DNA of 30,707 nt from Firmicutes bacterium CAG:124 (GCA_000432135.1 HF990585.1:1-30707); one strand, 5' to 3'. Counted from the first letter of the stretch, positions 1 to 8,575 are shown. Made by a program: numbers and translations. The notes: generated by a model from the sequence alone, not told the origin.

Positions 1-39
1 AAGTGCATTGTTGACTGCAAATCAGTACAGAGAAGTCTT

Positions 40-3000
40 TTACGTCCCCGCTGTCTGTGCGCGCAGTGCAGCGTAGACGCCGACGAGCTGCGTCGCGAGC
101 TTTAACGGGTCTTCAGCCTTTTTGAGCTTGACGGACAGCATCGGCACCTTGCCTGCCGAGAAGAAAATGCGGCCCTTGAACTGCGCCTCGGCGCAGCAGG
201 CGGAGATGGCGGCAAAGTCCATCGTAGAAAGCGACAGGAGAACCGCACCGTCTTTCTGCGTGATCTCCGTGATGCCCGCCGCTGCGGCTCTTGCGCGCAG
301 AAGCGCGATGGCGATGAGGTTCATGACGCCCTTCGGAGGGTCGCCAAAGCGGTCGACGATCTCGTCGAGCAGCTCATCTGCGTCCTCCTGCGTGCGGATG
401 GCCGCCATGCGGCGGTAGAGATCCATGCGCTGCTCGCCGGAGGCGACGTAGTCCTTGTTGATATTTGCCGTGACGGTGAGGTCTGCGGTGCATTCTGGCT
501 CCTTCTGCGCCGCCTCGCCGCGCTCTTCGAGCACGGCGTCCTCAAGCAGCTTCAGGTACATATCGTAGCCGACGGTCATCATATGACCGGACTGTTCCGC
601 GCCCAGCAGATCGCCCGCACCGCGAATTTCAAGGTCGCGCATGGCGATCTTGAAGCCGGAGCCGAACTCCGCGTATTCGCGGATGGTGTCGAGCCGCTTT
701 TCCGCGATCTCGGACAGGACTTTTCCCTTGCGGAACGTGAGGTACGCATACGCATGGCGGCTCGAACGGCCCACGCGGCCGCGGATCTGGTGCAGCTGCG
801 CAAGGCCCAGCCGGTCGGCGTCCTCGATGATGAGCGTGTTGACGTTCGGGATATCAATGCCGGTTTCAATGATGGTCGTGCAGACGAGAATTTGAATTTC
901 GCCGTTTGACATCGACTGCATGACGTCGCCGAGCTGCTCCTCGTTCATCTTGCCGTGGGCGACGGCGACCTCGGCCTCCGGAATGCGCTGCTTGATCTTC
1001 GCGGCGCACTGGTCGATGGATTCCACGCGGTTGTGGAGATAATAGACCTGCCCGCCGCGCGCCAGCTCGCGGCGCATGGCCTCGTCGAGAATGCCGTCCT
1101 GATGCTCGAGCACGAAGGTCTGCACTGGATAGCGGTCCTGCGGCGGCTGCTCGATGGTAGACATATCGCGCAGACCCGACAGCGCCATATTGAGCGTGCG
1201 CGGGATGGGCGTTGCGGATAGGGTTAAGACGTCGACGCCGCGCGAAAGTTCCTTCAATCGCTCCTTATGCGTCACGCCGAAGCGCTGCTCCTCGTCGACG
1301 ATGAGCAGGCCGAGATCGTGAAAATGAATGTCCTTCTGCAGCAGCTTGTGCGTGCCGACGATCAGATCGATCTTGCCGGACTGCAGATCGAAGAGCGTTT
1401 TTTTGATCTGCGCAGGCGTACGGAAGCGGGAAAGCACATCGATGGTGACCGGGAAGGTCGCAAAGCGGCGCATGGCCGTGAGATAGTGCTGCTGGGCCAG
1501 AACGGTCGTCGGGACTAAGATCGCGACCTGCTTGCCGTCCAGCATACACTTCATGGCCGCACGCAGCGCGACCTCCGTTTTGCCGAAGCCGACGTCGCCG
1601 CAGAGCAGACGGTCCATCGGCGCAGGGGATTCCATGTCGCGCTTGATCTCGTCGATGCAGCGCAGCTGATCGTCCGTTTCGGCGTATTCAAAGCTCTCCT
1701 CAAACTCCTGCTGCCACGGCGAATCCGCCGCGAAGGCGAAGCCCGGCAGGCGCTTGCGCTCGGCATAGAGCTTGATGAGGCCCGCAGCCAGATCCTTGGC
1801 CGCAGCCTTGGCCTTCGCCTTTGTCTTTTGCCACTGGTCGCCGCCGAGCTTGTTGAGCCGGACGGGCGTATCCTCACCGGCGCCGATATACTTGCTGACC
1901 AGATCGAGCTGCGTTGCGGGCACGTACAGGCAGTCCGTGCCCTGATAGGCGATCTTCACATAATCCTTCGTCACGCCGCCGACCTTCAGCTGCTCCATGC
2001 CGACGTAGCGGCCGATGCCGTGGTGCTCGTGTACGACGAGATCGCCGGGAGTCAGATCGGTGAACGAATCGAGTTTTTTGCGGTTCGTGGCTTTCTTCGG
2101 CGCACGGACGCGCTTACGCTCCTGCCGGACGGCGATCTGTCCCTCTGTTAAGATGGCAAATTTGAGCGTCGGGTATTCAAGCCCCGCCGGGAGCGAGCCG
2201 CCCGCAATAAGGATCTGCCCCGGCTGCGGGAGCTTCGTCAGCGGGAAGGACAAAAGCGCGTTCAGGCCGCTTTTGGCAAGCAGCTCCTTTAAAATTTCCC
2301 CGCGCCGCTGTCCGCCGCACAGGACGATGGAGCCATACTGGTTCGACGCGTAATTTTTCAGGTCAGCCGCCGCTGTTTCCAGACTTCCGCCATAGCCCGG
2401 CAGCTGCCGGGCCGTAAAGGAAAGCAGCTGCTTAGGCGGCAGGGACTCCGGGTACCGCGCGGCAAGGAAGCTGTCGCAGTAGATAACAGCCCGGCCGCGC
2501 AGTGACGCGGCCAGATCGTCCATCGTGGCGTAATAATCGCACAGCTCGCCGAAGAGCGTGCCGGAGGCCAGGAACGAATCGAGCAGGAGGCCAAACTCCT
2601 CCGCGCGGTCTTTTTCCCCGCGCTGGAGATTGCCGTGGTCGCAGAAGGCGACGATGGCCTCCTGCGGCAGATACGAGGCGGCGGTCGTGAATTCCGGGTA
2701 AATCAGCGCCATATACCGGTCGGCGCTGGCGAAAAGCGTCTCGTTTTCAAGCGCCTCGCAGTCCTTCTGCAGTGTTTCGATCAGCGCCTGATTGGGCGTT
2801 TTGCGCCGCTGCTGGCGCGCGATGATGGCGCGCAGGTCCTCGCACAGGCCGGATATCCCCTGCGGGTGCAGGTGCGGCTCCGTCTCGGCCACGGGCAGGA
2901 GGACAGCCTCGTCAACGTTTTCCGTGCGCCGCTGCGTGATGGGGTCAAAATAGCCCATGGTGTCCAGCTCGTCGCCGAAAAACTCCGCGCGCAGCGGCTT

Positions 3001-3561
3001 TTCCTGCGCAGGCGAATACACGTCCAGAATGCCGCCGCGCAGCGCGAACTGTCCCACGCCCTCGACCAGACTTGCGCGGGAATAGCCCGCGCGGGTCAGG
3101 CGTTCGATCAGCTCCGGCATACTGTATTCCGCACCGACCCGAAGCGTCACGGACGCGGAAAAGAGCGTCTGCCGCGGGAGCGTGCGCAGCAGCAGCGCGT
3201 CCAGACTTGCCACCAGCACCGGGACGCGTCCCTGCGCCAGCGCGTACAACAGCCGCAGCCGCTGCTGCTCCCACTGCCGGGACACGCCGATGGCCCCGGC
3301 CAGCGTCAGCTCACGCGACGGCAGCACGGGCGGCTCTTCGCCTAAGAATGCCCCCAGCTCGGAAGCCAGCCGCTTCGCGGCCATATCGTCCTGGCACACG
3401 GCGACGAGGGGTCTGCCGGACTGCTCGTGCGCGGCGGCAAGCACATGGCTGCGCGGGGCCTGACTCAGTCCCGACACAGCGACGGCCTGCTTCGCCTCCA
3501 CGGCCTTCAGCAGCTGGTTATAATCGGTGCTCTTTTGCAGAAGCGAAAGCAGAACGTTCAT
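40..3561 (-). CDS. mfd: Transcription-repair coupling factor Mfd
   Basis: Mfd is an ATP-dependent DNA translocase that removes RNA polymerase stalled at lesions and recruits UvrA for nucleotide excision repair. The 1173 residues match the usual length of about 1150-1180. The N-terminal third is the UvrB-like module. An RNA-polymerase-interaction domain follows (DLTPGDLVVHEHHGIGRYVG). The superfamily 2 motor has Walker A GDVGFGKTE near residue 652, DEEQ-type Walker B (VDEEQRFG) near 754, and the helicase C motifs GTHKLL, SATPIPRTL and QIRGRVGRS. A C-terminal TRCF domain closes the protein. The ATG start at 3561 is preceded by AGGAG with a 6-nt spacing. It is the last gene of the glmU-prs-pth-mfd block, 144 nt after pth, with a hairpin in that gap. 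The assignment is secure. Confidence 0.97.
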   Translation of the reverse strand: MNVLLSLLQKSTDYNQLLKAVEAKQAVAVSGLSQAPRSHVLAAAHEQSGRPLVAVCQDDMAAKRLASELGAFLGEEPPVLPSRELTLAGAIGVSRQWEQQRLRLLYALAQGRVPVLVASLDALLLRTLPRQTLFSASVTLRVGAEYSMPELIERLTRAGYSRASLVEGVGQFALRGGILDVYSPAQEKPLRAEFFGDELDTMGYFDPITQRRTENVDEAVLLPVAETEPHLHPQGISGLCEDLRAIIARQQRRKTPNQALIETLQKDCEALENETLFASADRYMALIYPEFTTAASYLPQEAIVAFCDHGNLQRGEKDRAEEFGLLLDSFLASGTLFGELCDYYATMDDLAASLRGRAVIYCDSFLAARYPESLPPKQLLSFTARQLPGYGGSLETAAADLKNYASNQYGSIVLCGGQRRGEILKELLAKSGLNALLSFPLTKLPQPGQILIAGGSLPAGLEYPTLKFAILTEGQIAVRQERKRVRAPKKATNRKKLDSFTDLTPGDLVVHEHHGIGRYVGMEQLKVGGVTKDYVKIAYQGTDCLYVPATQLDLVSKYIGAGEDTPVRLNKLGGDQWQKTKAKAKAAAKDLAAGLIKLYAERKRLPGFAFAADSPWQQEFEESFEYAETDDQLRCIDEIKRDMESPAPMDRLLCGDVGFGKTEVALRAAMKCMLDGKQVAILVPTTVLAQQHYLTAMRRFATFPVTIDVLSRFRTPAQIKKTLFDLQSGKIDLIVGTHKLLQKDIHFHDLGLLIVDEEQRFGVTHKERLKELSRGVDVLTLSATPIPRTLNMALSGLRDMSTIEQPPQDRYPVQTFVLEHQDGILDEAMRRELARGGQVYYLHNRVESIDQCAAKIKQRIPEAEVAVAHGKMNEEQLGDVMQSMSNGEIQILVCTTIIETGIDIPNVNTLIIEDADRLGLAQLHQIRGRVGRSSRHAYAYLTFRKGKVLSEIAEKRLDTIREYAEFGSGFKIAMRDLEIRGAGDLLGAEQSGHMMTVGYDMYLKLLEDAVLEERGEAAQKEPECTADLTVTANINKDYVASGEQRMDLYRRMAAIRTQEDADELLDEIVDRFGDPPKGVMNLIAIALLRARAAAAGITEITQKDGAVLLSLSTMDFAAISACCAEAQFKGRIFFSAGKVPMLSVKLKKAEDPLKLATQLVGVYAALRAQTAGT

Positions 3562-3601
3562 GGGATTCTCCTAAAAACAGTTTTTTGCCCAACAGACAAC
3601 G

Positions 3602-3626
3602 CGCATAGGAGAGAGTCTCCTATGCG
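3602..3626. other. Hairpin in the pth-mfd spacer
   Basis: Perfect 11-bp inverted repeat (CGCATAGGAGA, loop GAG, TCTCCTATGCG). No T-tract follows immediately on the minus strand, so it is a poor terminator. It may be an mRNA stability or processing element upstream of mfd. The rest of the 144-nt spacer holds only the mfd ribosome-binding site and, near 3679-3694, a weak match to the 17-bp terminal repeat of the MITE-like element at 29979-30145. Confidence 0.45.
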
Positions 3627-3705
3627 TAGGGGGTGTGGGTATTGAAAGTGAGATGGGGAGGGAATTTGCACAGCACCCTGTAGGCGCGGATGCCTTAGGG
3701 TACGC

Positions 3706-4302
3706 TCAGAACATCTTCCCGTTATACTCCGCCGCGGCCTTTTCGCAGCCGTTTTTGACGATGCAGAGGGCCGCGTCGCCGGCGTGGGACATAGCCTCCT
3801 GATAGTCGGGCCATTCGGTCTTGGAGACGGTAGACAGCACCCAGTCGGCCAGATCGTAATCGGGGTGCGGCTTCGCGCCGACGCCGATCTTGACGCGCGG
3901 GAACTGGTCGGAGCCGAGGCAGGAGATGATGGATTTCAGGCCGTTGTGGCCGCCGGCAGAGCCGTTTTTGCGGATGCGGAGCTTGCCGACGGGGAGCGAA
4001 ATGTCGTCAAAGAGGACGAGCACCCGCTCCGGCGGGATCTTATAAAAGTGCGCGGCGGCTTCGATCGCAATACCGGAGGCGTTCATATAGGTCTGCGGCT
4101 TCATGAGAAGCAGCCGCTGGCCGTCGAAGTCCGCCTGCGCGGTGAGGGCCTTGAAGCGCTCCTTGGAAACCTTGACCTGCAGGCGCGCAGCCAGCAGGTC
4201 AAGGGACATGAAGCCGGTATTGTGACGGGTCTTCTCATACTCAGGACCCGGATTGCCGAGTCCCGCAATCAGCCAGTCATAGGTTGGCTTTTGAAACAGC
4301 AT
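3706..4302 (-). CDS. pth: Peptidyl-tRNA hydrolase
   Basis: Pth cleaves peptidyl-tRNA released from stalled ribosomes, recycling tRNA. From the ATG at 4302 the protein has 198 residues, close to the family's usual 185-200. Visible motifs are GLGNPGPEY with catalytic His27 in TRHN, Asn74 in QTYMNASG, Asp99/Asp100 in VLFDD, and His119 in GSAGGHNG. The frame stays open upstream of 4302, but that extension overlaps the 3' end of prs and has no family similarity. The ATG at 4302 lies 4 nt beyond the prs stop codon, so the two genes are probably translationally coupled. The position between prs and mfd is conserved in Firmicutes. Confidence 0.96.
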   Translation of the reverse strand: MLFQKPTYDWLIAGLGNPGPEYEKTRHNTGFMSLDLLAARLQVKVSKERFKALTAQADFDGQRLLLMKPQTYMNASGIAIEAAAHFYKIPPERVLVLFDDISLPVGKLRIRKNGSAGGHNGLKSIISCLGSDQFPRVKIGVGAKPHPDYDLADWVLSTVSKTEWPDYQEAMSHAGDAALCIVKNGCEKAAAEYNGKMF

Positions 4303-4306
4303 AAAA

Positions 4307-5286
4307 TCAGAACAGAACGGACATGGAGTTTTCTTCGTAGATTCTCTGGATGGCGTCGGCAAAGATCGGGGAAACGTCCAGATACTTGATCTTGCTGCAC
4401 GCACCCTCAAGCGGCGGGATGGTATTCAGGAAGGTCAGCTCCTTGATGCAGCTGTTGGCAATGCGCTCGTTGGCCGGGCCGGAGAGCACGCCGTGGGTCG
4501 CGCAGGCGTAGACCTCGGTCGCGCCGCCGATCTCCACGATGGCCTTGGCCGCGTTGCACAGAGAACCGGCAGTGTCGACCATATCGTCAAAGAGGATGCA
4601 CTTCTTGTCCTTGACGTCGCCGATGACGTTCATGACCTCACACTGGTTGGCCTTTTCGCGGCGCTTGTCGACGATAGCGAGGTTCATGCCCATCTTGTTG
4701 GCAAACGTGCGGCTGCGGGCGACGGAGCCGACGTCCGGAGAGACGACGACCATCTCCTCCGGGTGCTCGAGACGACGACCATCTCCTCCGGATGCTCGAA
4801 CTTGGACATATAATATTTCACGAAGATGGGATTGGAGAGCAGGTTGTCAACGGGGATGTCAAAGAAGCCCTGGATCTGGGACGCGTGCAGATCCATGGTC
4901 AGCACGCGGTCTGCGCCTGCGGCCTCGATCATGTTGGCGACCAGCTTTGCGGAGATGGGGTCGCGGCCCTTGGCCTTGCGATCCTGACGGGCGTAGCCGA
5001 AGTACGGGATGACGGCGGTGATGCGGCCGGCCGAGGCACGGCGGCAGGCGTCGATCATGATGAGCAGCTCCATCAGGTTGTTGTTGACCGGCTTGCAGGT
5101 CGACTGCACCAGAAATACGTCGCTGCCGCGGACAGATTCATTGATCGTCAGGGAAACCTCGCCGTCGGCAAAGGTCGTTACGGTGCAGTCGCCCAGCGGC
5201 AGCCACAGCTTGCGGCAGACGCCCTCGGCAAACGGACGGTTGGCATTGGCACAGAATACCTTGACGTTCTTACCATGAGAAATCAT
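4307..5286 (-). pseudogene. prs: Ribose-phosphate pyrophosphokinase, frameshifted by a 29-bp tandem duplication
   Basis: PRPP synthetase makes phosphoribosyl pyrophosphate from ribose 5-phosphate and ATP for nucleotide, His and Trp synthesis. The 5' part (5286 to the duplication) carries GYARQDRKAKGRD (residues 98-109) and MDLHASQIQGFF (131-142). The 3' part, in another frame and ending at 4307, carries the PRPP-binding loop DDMVDTAGS. The frames meet at a tandem 29-bp repeat at 4741-4798. Removing one copy gives an uninterrupted 316-codon gene, the normal family length, reading EHPEEMVVVSPDVG across the join. As written, the upstream frame runs into nonsense and ends near 4684. All other motifs look intact, so the gene is either freshly broken or wrongly assembled. 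The start at 5286 has GAGAGGG 9 nt upstream. Confidence 0.92.
4741..4798. repeat. 29-bp tandem duplication inside prs
   Basis: Two head-to-tail 29-bp units (4741-4769 and 4770-4798) are identical except for one base. On the coding strand the difference is CAT versus CAC, both His. Because 29 is not a multiple of 3, the duplication shifts the prs frame. Confidence 0.95.
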
Positions 5287-5376
5287 ATGAAATTACCCTC
5301 TCTCTTGTGTTGTTCGGTCTGTTCCTGTTCTGTGTGTTCTATATCATGGCGGCACCCGCCGCCGGGGATACGAGGC

Positions 5377-6573
5377 TTATTTTTTCTCCTTCAGCTTGTG
5401 CCGGTTGGCCCAGTCGCGCTTGTTCTGCTGGCGGGCGCGGGCGATGGCGAGCGCTGCGGGCGGCACGTCGTCGGTCACGGTGGACCCGGCGGCGATATAT
5501 GCGCCCTGCCCGATGTGCACGGGCGCGATGAGATTGGCATTGCAGCCGATAAACGCGTCGTCGTCAATGACGGTGCGGGATTTTTTCACGCGGTCATAGT
5601 TGACCGTGACCGTGCCGCAGCCGAAGTTGATGTTTTTGCCTACGTCGCTGTCGCCGATGTAGGTCAGGTGGGAGATCTTCGTGCCGTCGCCGATGGTGGA
5701 GTTCTTGACCTCCACGAAATCGCCGCAGCGCACGTGCGAGCCGATACGCGAACCCGGACGGACGTAGGCGAAGGGGCCAACGGTCGTGTCCGCGCCGATC
5801 TCGGAATCGTAGACCTGCGAGGCGTTGACGCGCGTATTCTCTCCGACCTTCACGTTTTCCAGATAGCTGTTCGGGCCGATCATGCAGCCGTCGGCGATGG
5901 ACGTCGTACCGCGCAGCACGGTCCCGGGCAGCAGCTCTGCCCCGGCCCCGACGAAGACGGTCGGCTCGACATAGGTGTTGTCATAGTCCCAGATCGACAC
6001 GCCTGCGGCGGCCAGATCGTACAGAACGCCCCGGCTGAGCACGGGCTTCCACTCGGCCAGCTGCTGCATGGACGAAACGGCGTAAACGCCGTCGCGGTCG
6101 GTATAGGGAATACCGTGCTCCTTCATGAAGTCGGTGAAAATAAATGTATCGTCCAGCGCGTCCATCAGCGCCTGACGGCTCACGGAGCTTACGCCGCTTT
6201 CGACCGGTGCGCCGGAGAACGCTTCCTCGTCGACGGCGAACGGATCAATGACGGCGGGGCCAGTGACGACGATGACGTCCTCCTCCTGCTCGTCGGCCGT
6301 GGACAAAAAGACGTGGAGCTGGTCGGCAGTTTCCTCGAGCTTCGCGCAGCTCAGCTCGCAGCCGTCCGGGAAGCAGTGCTTCGCCTCGGACAGGAACCGC
6401 TCGTGGCAGACCAAAAAGAAACGCCCGACCCCGCCCGCGGCCAGAGAACGCGTCAGCCACGACAGCAGCGGCGTCCCCATGATCGCCTGCAGCATCATCG
6501 GGCGGGAAAAACCTGTTTTCGCGGTATCGTCAGGCACAAAGACGACGGCAGACAAATCAGACAACAGACCCAC
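5377..6573 (-). CDS. glmU: GlmU-like protein: intact acetyltransferase half, degenerate uridylyltransferase half
   Basis: GlmU normally acetylates glucosamine-1-phosphate and then adds UMP to give UDP-GlcNAc for peptidoglycan. This copy has 398 residues against about 450-460. The C-terminal left-handed beta-helix (about 200-375) is well preserved: Arg272 in YVRPGSRIG, Lys290 in VEVKNS, catalytic His302 and Tyr305 in SHLTYIGD, NFGCGTVTVNYD, and LIAPVHIG. The N-terminal 190 residues keep only a vague nucleotidyltransferase outline. The LAAGxGTRM loop reads VFVPDDTAKTG, and the metal-binding GDVPL motif reads TGPAVI. The frame opens with GTG at 6573, but AAGGAG is only 1 nt away, so TTG at 6564 (10-nt spacing) may be the true start. 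Its position upstream of prs supports the glmU identity. Confidence 0.85.
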   Translation of the reverse strand: MGLLSDLSAVVFVPDDTAKTGFSRPMMLQAIMGTPLLSWLTRSLAAGGVGRFFLVCHERFLSEAKHCFPDGCELSCAKLEETADQLHVFLSTADEQEEDVIVVTGPAVIDPFAVDEEAFSGAPVESGVSSVSRQALMDALDDTFIFTDFMKEHGIPYTDRDGVYAVSSMQQLAEWKPVLSRGVLYDLAAAGVSIWDYDNTYVEPTVFVGAGAELLPGTVLRGTTSIADGCMIGPNSYLENVKVGENTRVNASQVYDSEIGADTTVGPFAYVRPGSRIGSHVRCGDFVEVKNSTIGDGTKISHLTYIGDSDVGKNINFGCGTVTVNYDRVKKSRTVIDDDAFIGCNANLIAPVHIGQGAYIAAGSTVTDDVPPAALAIARARQQNKRDWANRHKLKEKK

Positions 6574-6601
6574 GCTCCTTCACCGATAGACATTCTGCCT
6601 G

Positions 6602-6776
6602 TATTATAGCACAATTACAGCGCTGAGCGCTGTATGCACGGCGCAGCCGTGCAAAAAATCGGCATCGCCGATTTTTATTGTCGCTGTAACAGCAACACAA
6701 AGACTTTTGCAAAGCAAAAGTCTCGTGCCAATGGCACGTGAGCGCACACAGTGCGCCCTTTGTGGTTATTATAGCA
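6602..6776. repeat. Array of seven short hairpins flanked by a 10-bp direct repeat
   Basis: This fills most of the 350-nt gap between glmU and sufC. Consecutive inverted repeats, mostly with 3-nt loops, lie at 6617-6633 (8-bp arms), 6636-6652 (7), 6654-6676 (10), 6679-6697 (9, one mismatch), 6701-6723 (10), 6724-6738 (6) and 6742-6756 (6). CACAAAG (6696-6702) can pair with CTTTGTG (6758-6764) to enclose the last three. TATTATAGCA occurs exactly at both ends (6602-6611 and 6767-6776), like a target-site duplication. There is no coding potential. It is probably a non-autonomous mobile or structural repeat. Confidence 0.7.
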
Positions 6777-6796
6777 GAGATTATGCTGTTTGTACA
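6768..6796 (-). promoter_or_regulatory. Probable promoter for glmU (distal copy)
   Basis: On the minus strand, TGTACA (6791-6796), a 17-nt spacer and an extended -10 TGC-TATAAT (6768-6776) form a good sigma-A-type promoter. An identical extended -10 lies at 6602-6611, closer to glmU but without a convincing -35. The two copies are the direct repeats flanking the hairpin array. Confidence 0.5.
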
Positions 6797-6858
6797 GAAA
6801 GCCGCGCGGAATTTTCACGGAAAAACAGAGAAAGTTTTCTGGAAAAACGGGCTATTCA

Positions 6859-6887
6859 TTGCACAAATGAACAAACTATGATAGAAT
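6859..6887 (+). promoter_or_regulatory. Promoter for the sufC operon
   Basis: TTGCAC (6859-6864), a 17-nt spacer and TAGAAT (6882-6887), with TG one base before the -10 hexamer (extended -10). It lies 36 nt upstream of the sufC start. Confidence 0.6.
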
Positions 6888-6923
6888 ACCCACAGATTAT
6901 CAGAAAAACAAAGAGGAGCAACT

Positions 6924-7658
6924 ATGCTGACACTCAAGAATCTCAGCCTGACAGCGGCTGACGCGCAGGGACGCGCGGACATTGTCAAAAACGTCTCTCT
7001 GGACGTAGAAGACGGAAAATTCCTTGTCATTACCGGCCCGAACGGCGGCGGCAAGACGACGCTGGCCAAGCTCATCATGGGCCTTGCGACCCCCACCGGC
7101 GGCCAGATTTTTCTGGACGGCGAGGACATCACCGGCCTTTCCATCACCGACCGCGCAAAGCGCGGCATTTCGTATTCCTTTCAGCAGCCGCCCCGGTTCA
7201 AGGGCATGAAGGTCTCCGACCTACTCACCATCGCGGCGGGCAAGGCGCTTTCCCATGACGAGGCCTGTTCCTATCTGACGCAGGTGGGTCTGTGCGCGCG
7301 CGACTATCTGAACCGCGACGTGGACACGAGCCTGTCCGGCGGCGAGGTCAAGCGCATCGAGATTGCGACCCTGCTGGCCAAAAATTCCCGGCTTATGATC
7401 TTTGACGAGCCGGAGGCAGGCATCGATCTGTGGTCGTTTGCCCGGCTGACGGAAACATTCCGCGAGCTGCACGAAAAGGGCGGCCGCACGATCCTCATCA
7501 TTTCCCATCAGGAGCGCATCATCCGTCTGGCCGACGAGATCATCCTGATCGCGAACGGCGAGATCGCCGGACGCGGCACGGCGGACGAGCTTTATCCGAA
7601 GCTGCTGTCGCAGACCGTTGCGGGCTGCAATCTGCTGGAGGTGAACGGAATATGCTGA
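6924..7658 (+). CDS. sufC: Fe-S cluster assembly ATPase SufC (SmsC type)
   Basis: SufC is the soluble ABC-type ATPase that drives conformational change in the SufB scaffold during Fe-S cluster assembly. The 244 residues contain Walker A GPNGGGKT (38-45), Q-loop SYSFQQPP, ABC signature LSGGE (137-141) and Walker B/D-loop FDEPEAGID (160-168). The EAGID D-loop and the absence of membrane segments separate it from importer ATPases. AGAGGAG precedes the ATG by 5 nt. Its last codons overlap the start of the SufB-like gene by 7 nt, so the two are translationally coupled. No cysteine desulfurase (SufS), SufU or SufD gene is nearby. Confidence 0.93.
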   Translation: MLTLKNLSLTAADAQGRADIVKNVSLDVEDGKFLVITGPNGGGKTTLAKLIMGLATPTGGQIFLDGEDITGLSITDRAKRGISYSFQQPPRFKGMKVSDLLTIAAGKALSHDEACSYLTQVGLCARDYLNRDVDTSLSGGEVKRIEIATLLAKNSRLMIFDEPEAGIDLWSFARLTETFRELHEKGGRTILIISHQERIIRLADEIILIANGEIAGRGTADELYPKLLSQTVAGCNLLEVNGIC

Positions 7659-8575
7659 ACGACATTCAGAAAAGCATTCTCAAGACCGTCTCGGATATGA
7701 CGGGCATCCCGGACGGCGCGGTGAACATCCGTCTCGACGGACAGAAGGCGTTCCGCCAGAATTCCGAGCATATCCAGATCGTCTCCAAGACCGACAAGGA
7801 CGGCATCGACATCAAAATCGCGCCCTTTACCAAGAGCGAAAACGTGCATATCCCTGTCGTGCTGAGCAGAGCCGGGTTCCACGACATGGTCTATAACGAC
7901 TTCTTTGTCGGCGAGGGTGCAGACGTGACCATCGTGGCCGGGTGCGGCATCCACAACTGCGGCGACTGCGACTCCGAGCATGACGGCATCCATACCTTCT
8001 ACATCGGCAAAAACGCGAAGGTTCACTATATCGAAAAGCACTACGGCGAGGGCGAGGGTACGGGCAAGCGCATTCTGAACCCGCAGACCATCGTATATCT
8101 CGAAGAGGGCGCGTCCATCGTCATGGACACCAGCCAGATCGGCGGCGTGGACGATACGACGCGCTATACAAAGTGCGAGGCCAACGGCGCGAATTCCGAG
8201 GTGCAGATCAACGAAAAGCTCCTGACGGCGGGCGATCAGCACGCTGTCAGCGAAATGGACGTGATCCTGAACGGTGCGGGCGCGCGCACACGCGTTGTCT
8301 CCCGGTCTGTCGCGAAGGAGCAGTCCACGCAGGTCTTCTACCCGCGCGTACAGGGCAACGCCCCCTGCTTCGGCCATGTGTCGTGCGACTCGATCATCAT
8401 GGGCGCGGCAAAGGTGCGCTCCATCCCCGAAATTTCCTGCAACCACGTCGACGCGACGCTTATGCATGAAGCCGCCATCGGCAAGATCGCGGGCGAACAG
8501 CTGCTGAAGCTCGAAACGCTCGGCCTGACGCCGGAGGAAGCAGAGGAGAAAATTCTCGAGGGCTTCCTGCGTTGA
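7652..8575 (+). CDS. Short SufB/SufD-family Fe-S scaffold (SmsB type)
   Basis: This is the predicted Fe-S scaffold partner of SufC, 307 residues long against about 420-490 for classical SufB. The start is ATG 7652, preceded by GGAGGTG and overlapping the sufC stop. The C-terminal beta-helix core ends with the family block around Cys245 (HVSCDSIIMG), Glu260 (IPEISCNHVD) and MHEAAIGKI. This matches the region that holds the scaffold cysteine and glutamate of SufB. A central cysteine/histidine cluster (Cys98, His101, Cys103, Cys106, His110, His114) could bind metal. A lone sufC plus one short sufB is the arrangement of the SUF-like minimal system of anaerobes. Confidence 0.85.
   Translation: MLNDIQKSILKTVSDMTGIPDGAVNIRLDGQKAFRQNSEHIQIVSKTDKDGIDIKIAPFTKSENVHIPVVLSRAGFHDMVYNDFFVGEGADVTIVAGCGIHNCGDCDSEHDGIHTFYIGKNAKVHYIEKHYGEGEGTGKRILNPQTIVYLEEGASIVMDTSQIGGVDDTTRYTKCEANGANSEVQINEKLLTAGDQHAVSEMDVILNGAGARTRVVSRSVAKEQSTQVFYPRVQGNAPCFGHVSCDSIIMGAAKVRSIPEISCNHVDATLMHEAAIGKIAGEQLLKLETLGLTPEEAEEKILEGFLR

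Noticed and set aside
3679..3694. Solo copy of the MITE terminal repeat between pth and mfd
   Set aside because: Only a weak match with mismatches over 16 bases and no partner end nearby; it could be chance.
4792..6609. A 605-codon open frame on the plus strand opposite prs and glmU
   Set aside because: It runs antisense to two recognisable genes, has low-complexity composition typical of GC-rich shadow frames, and matches no family.
6602..6776. Hairpin array read as a CRISPR array
   Set aside because: The units are not a repeated sequence, there are no regular spacers, and no cas genes are present.
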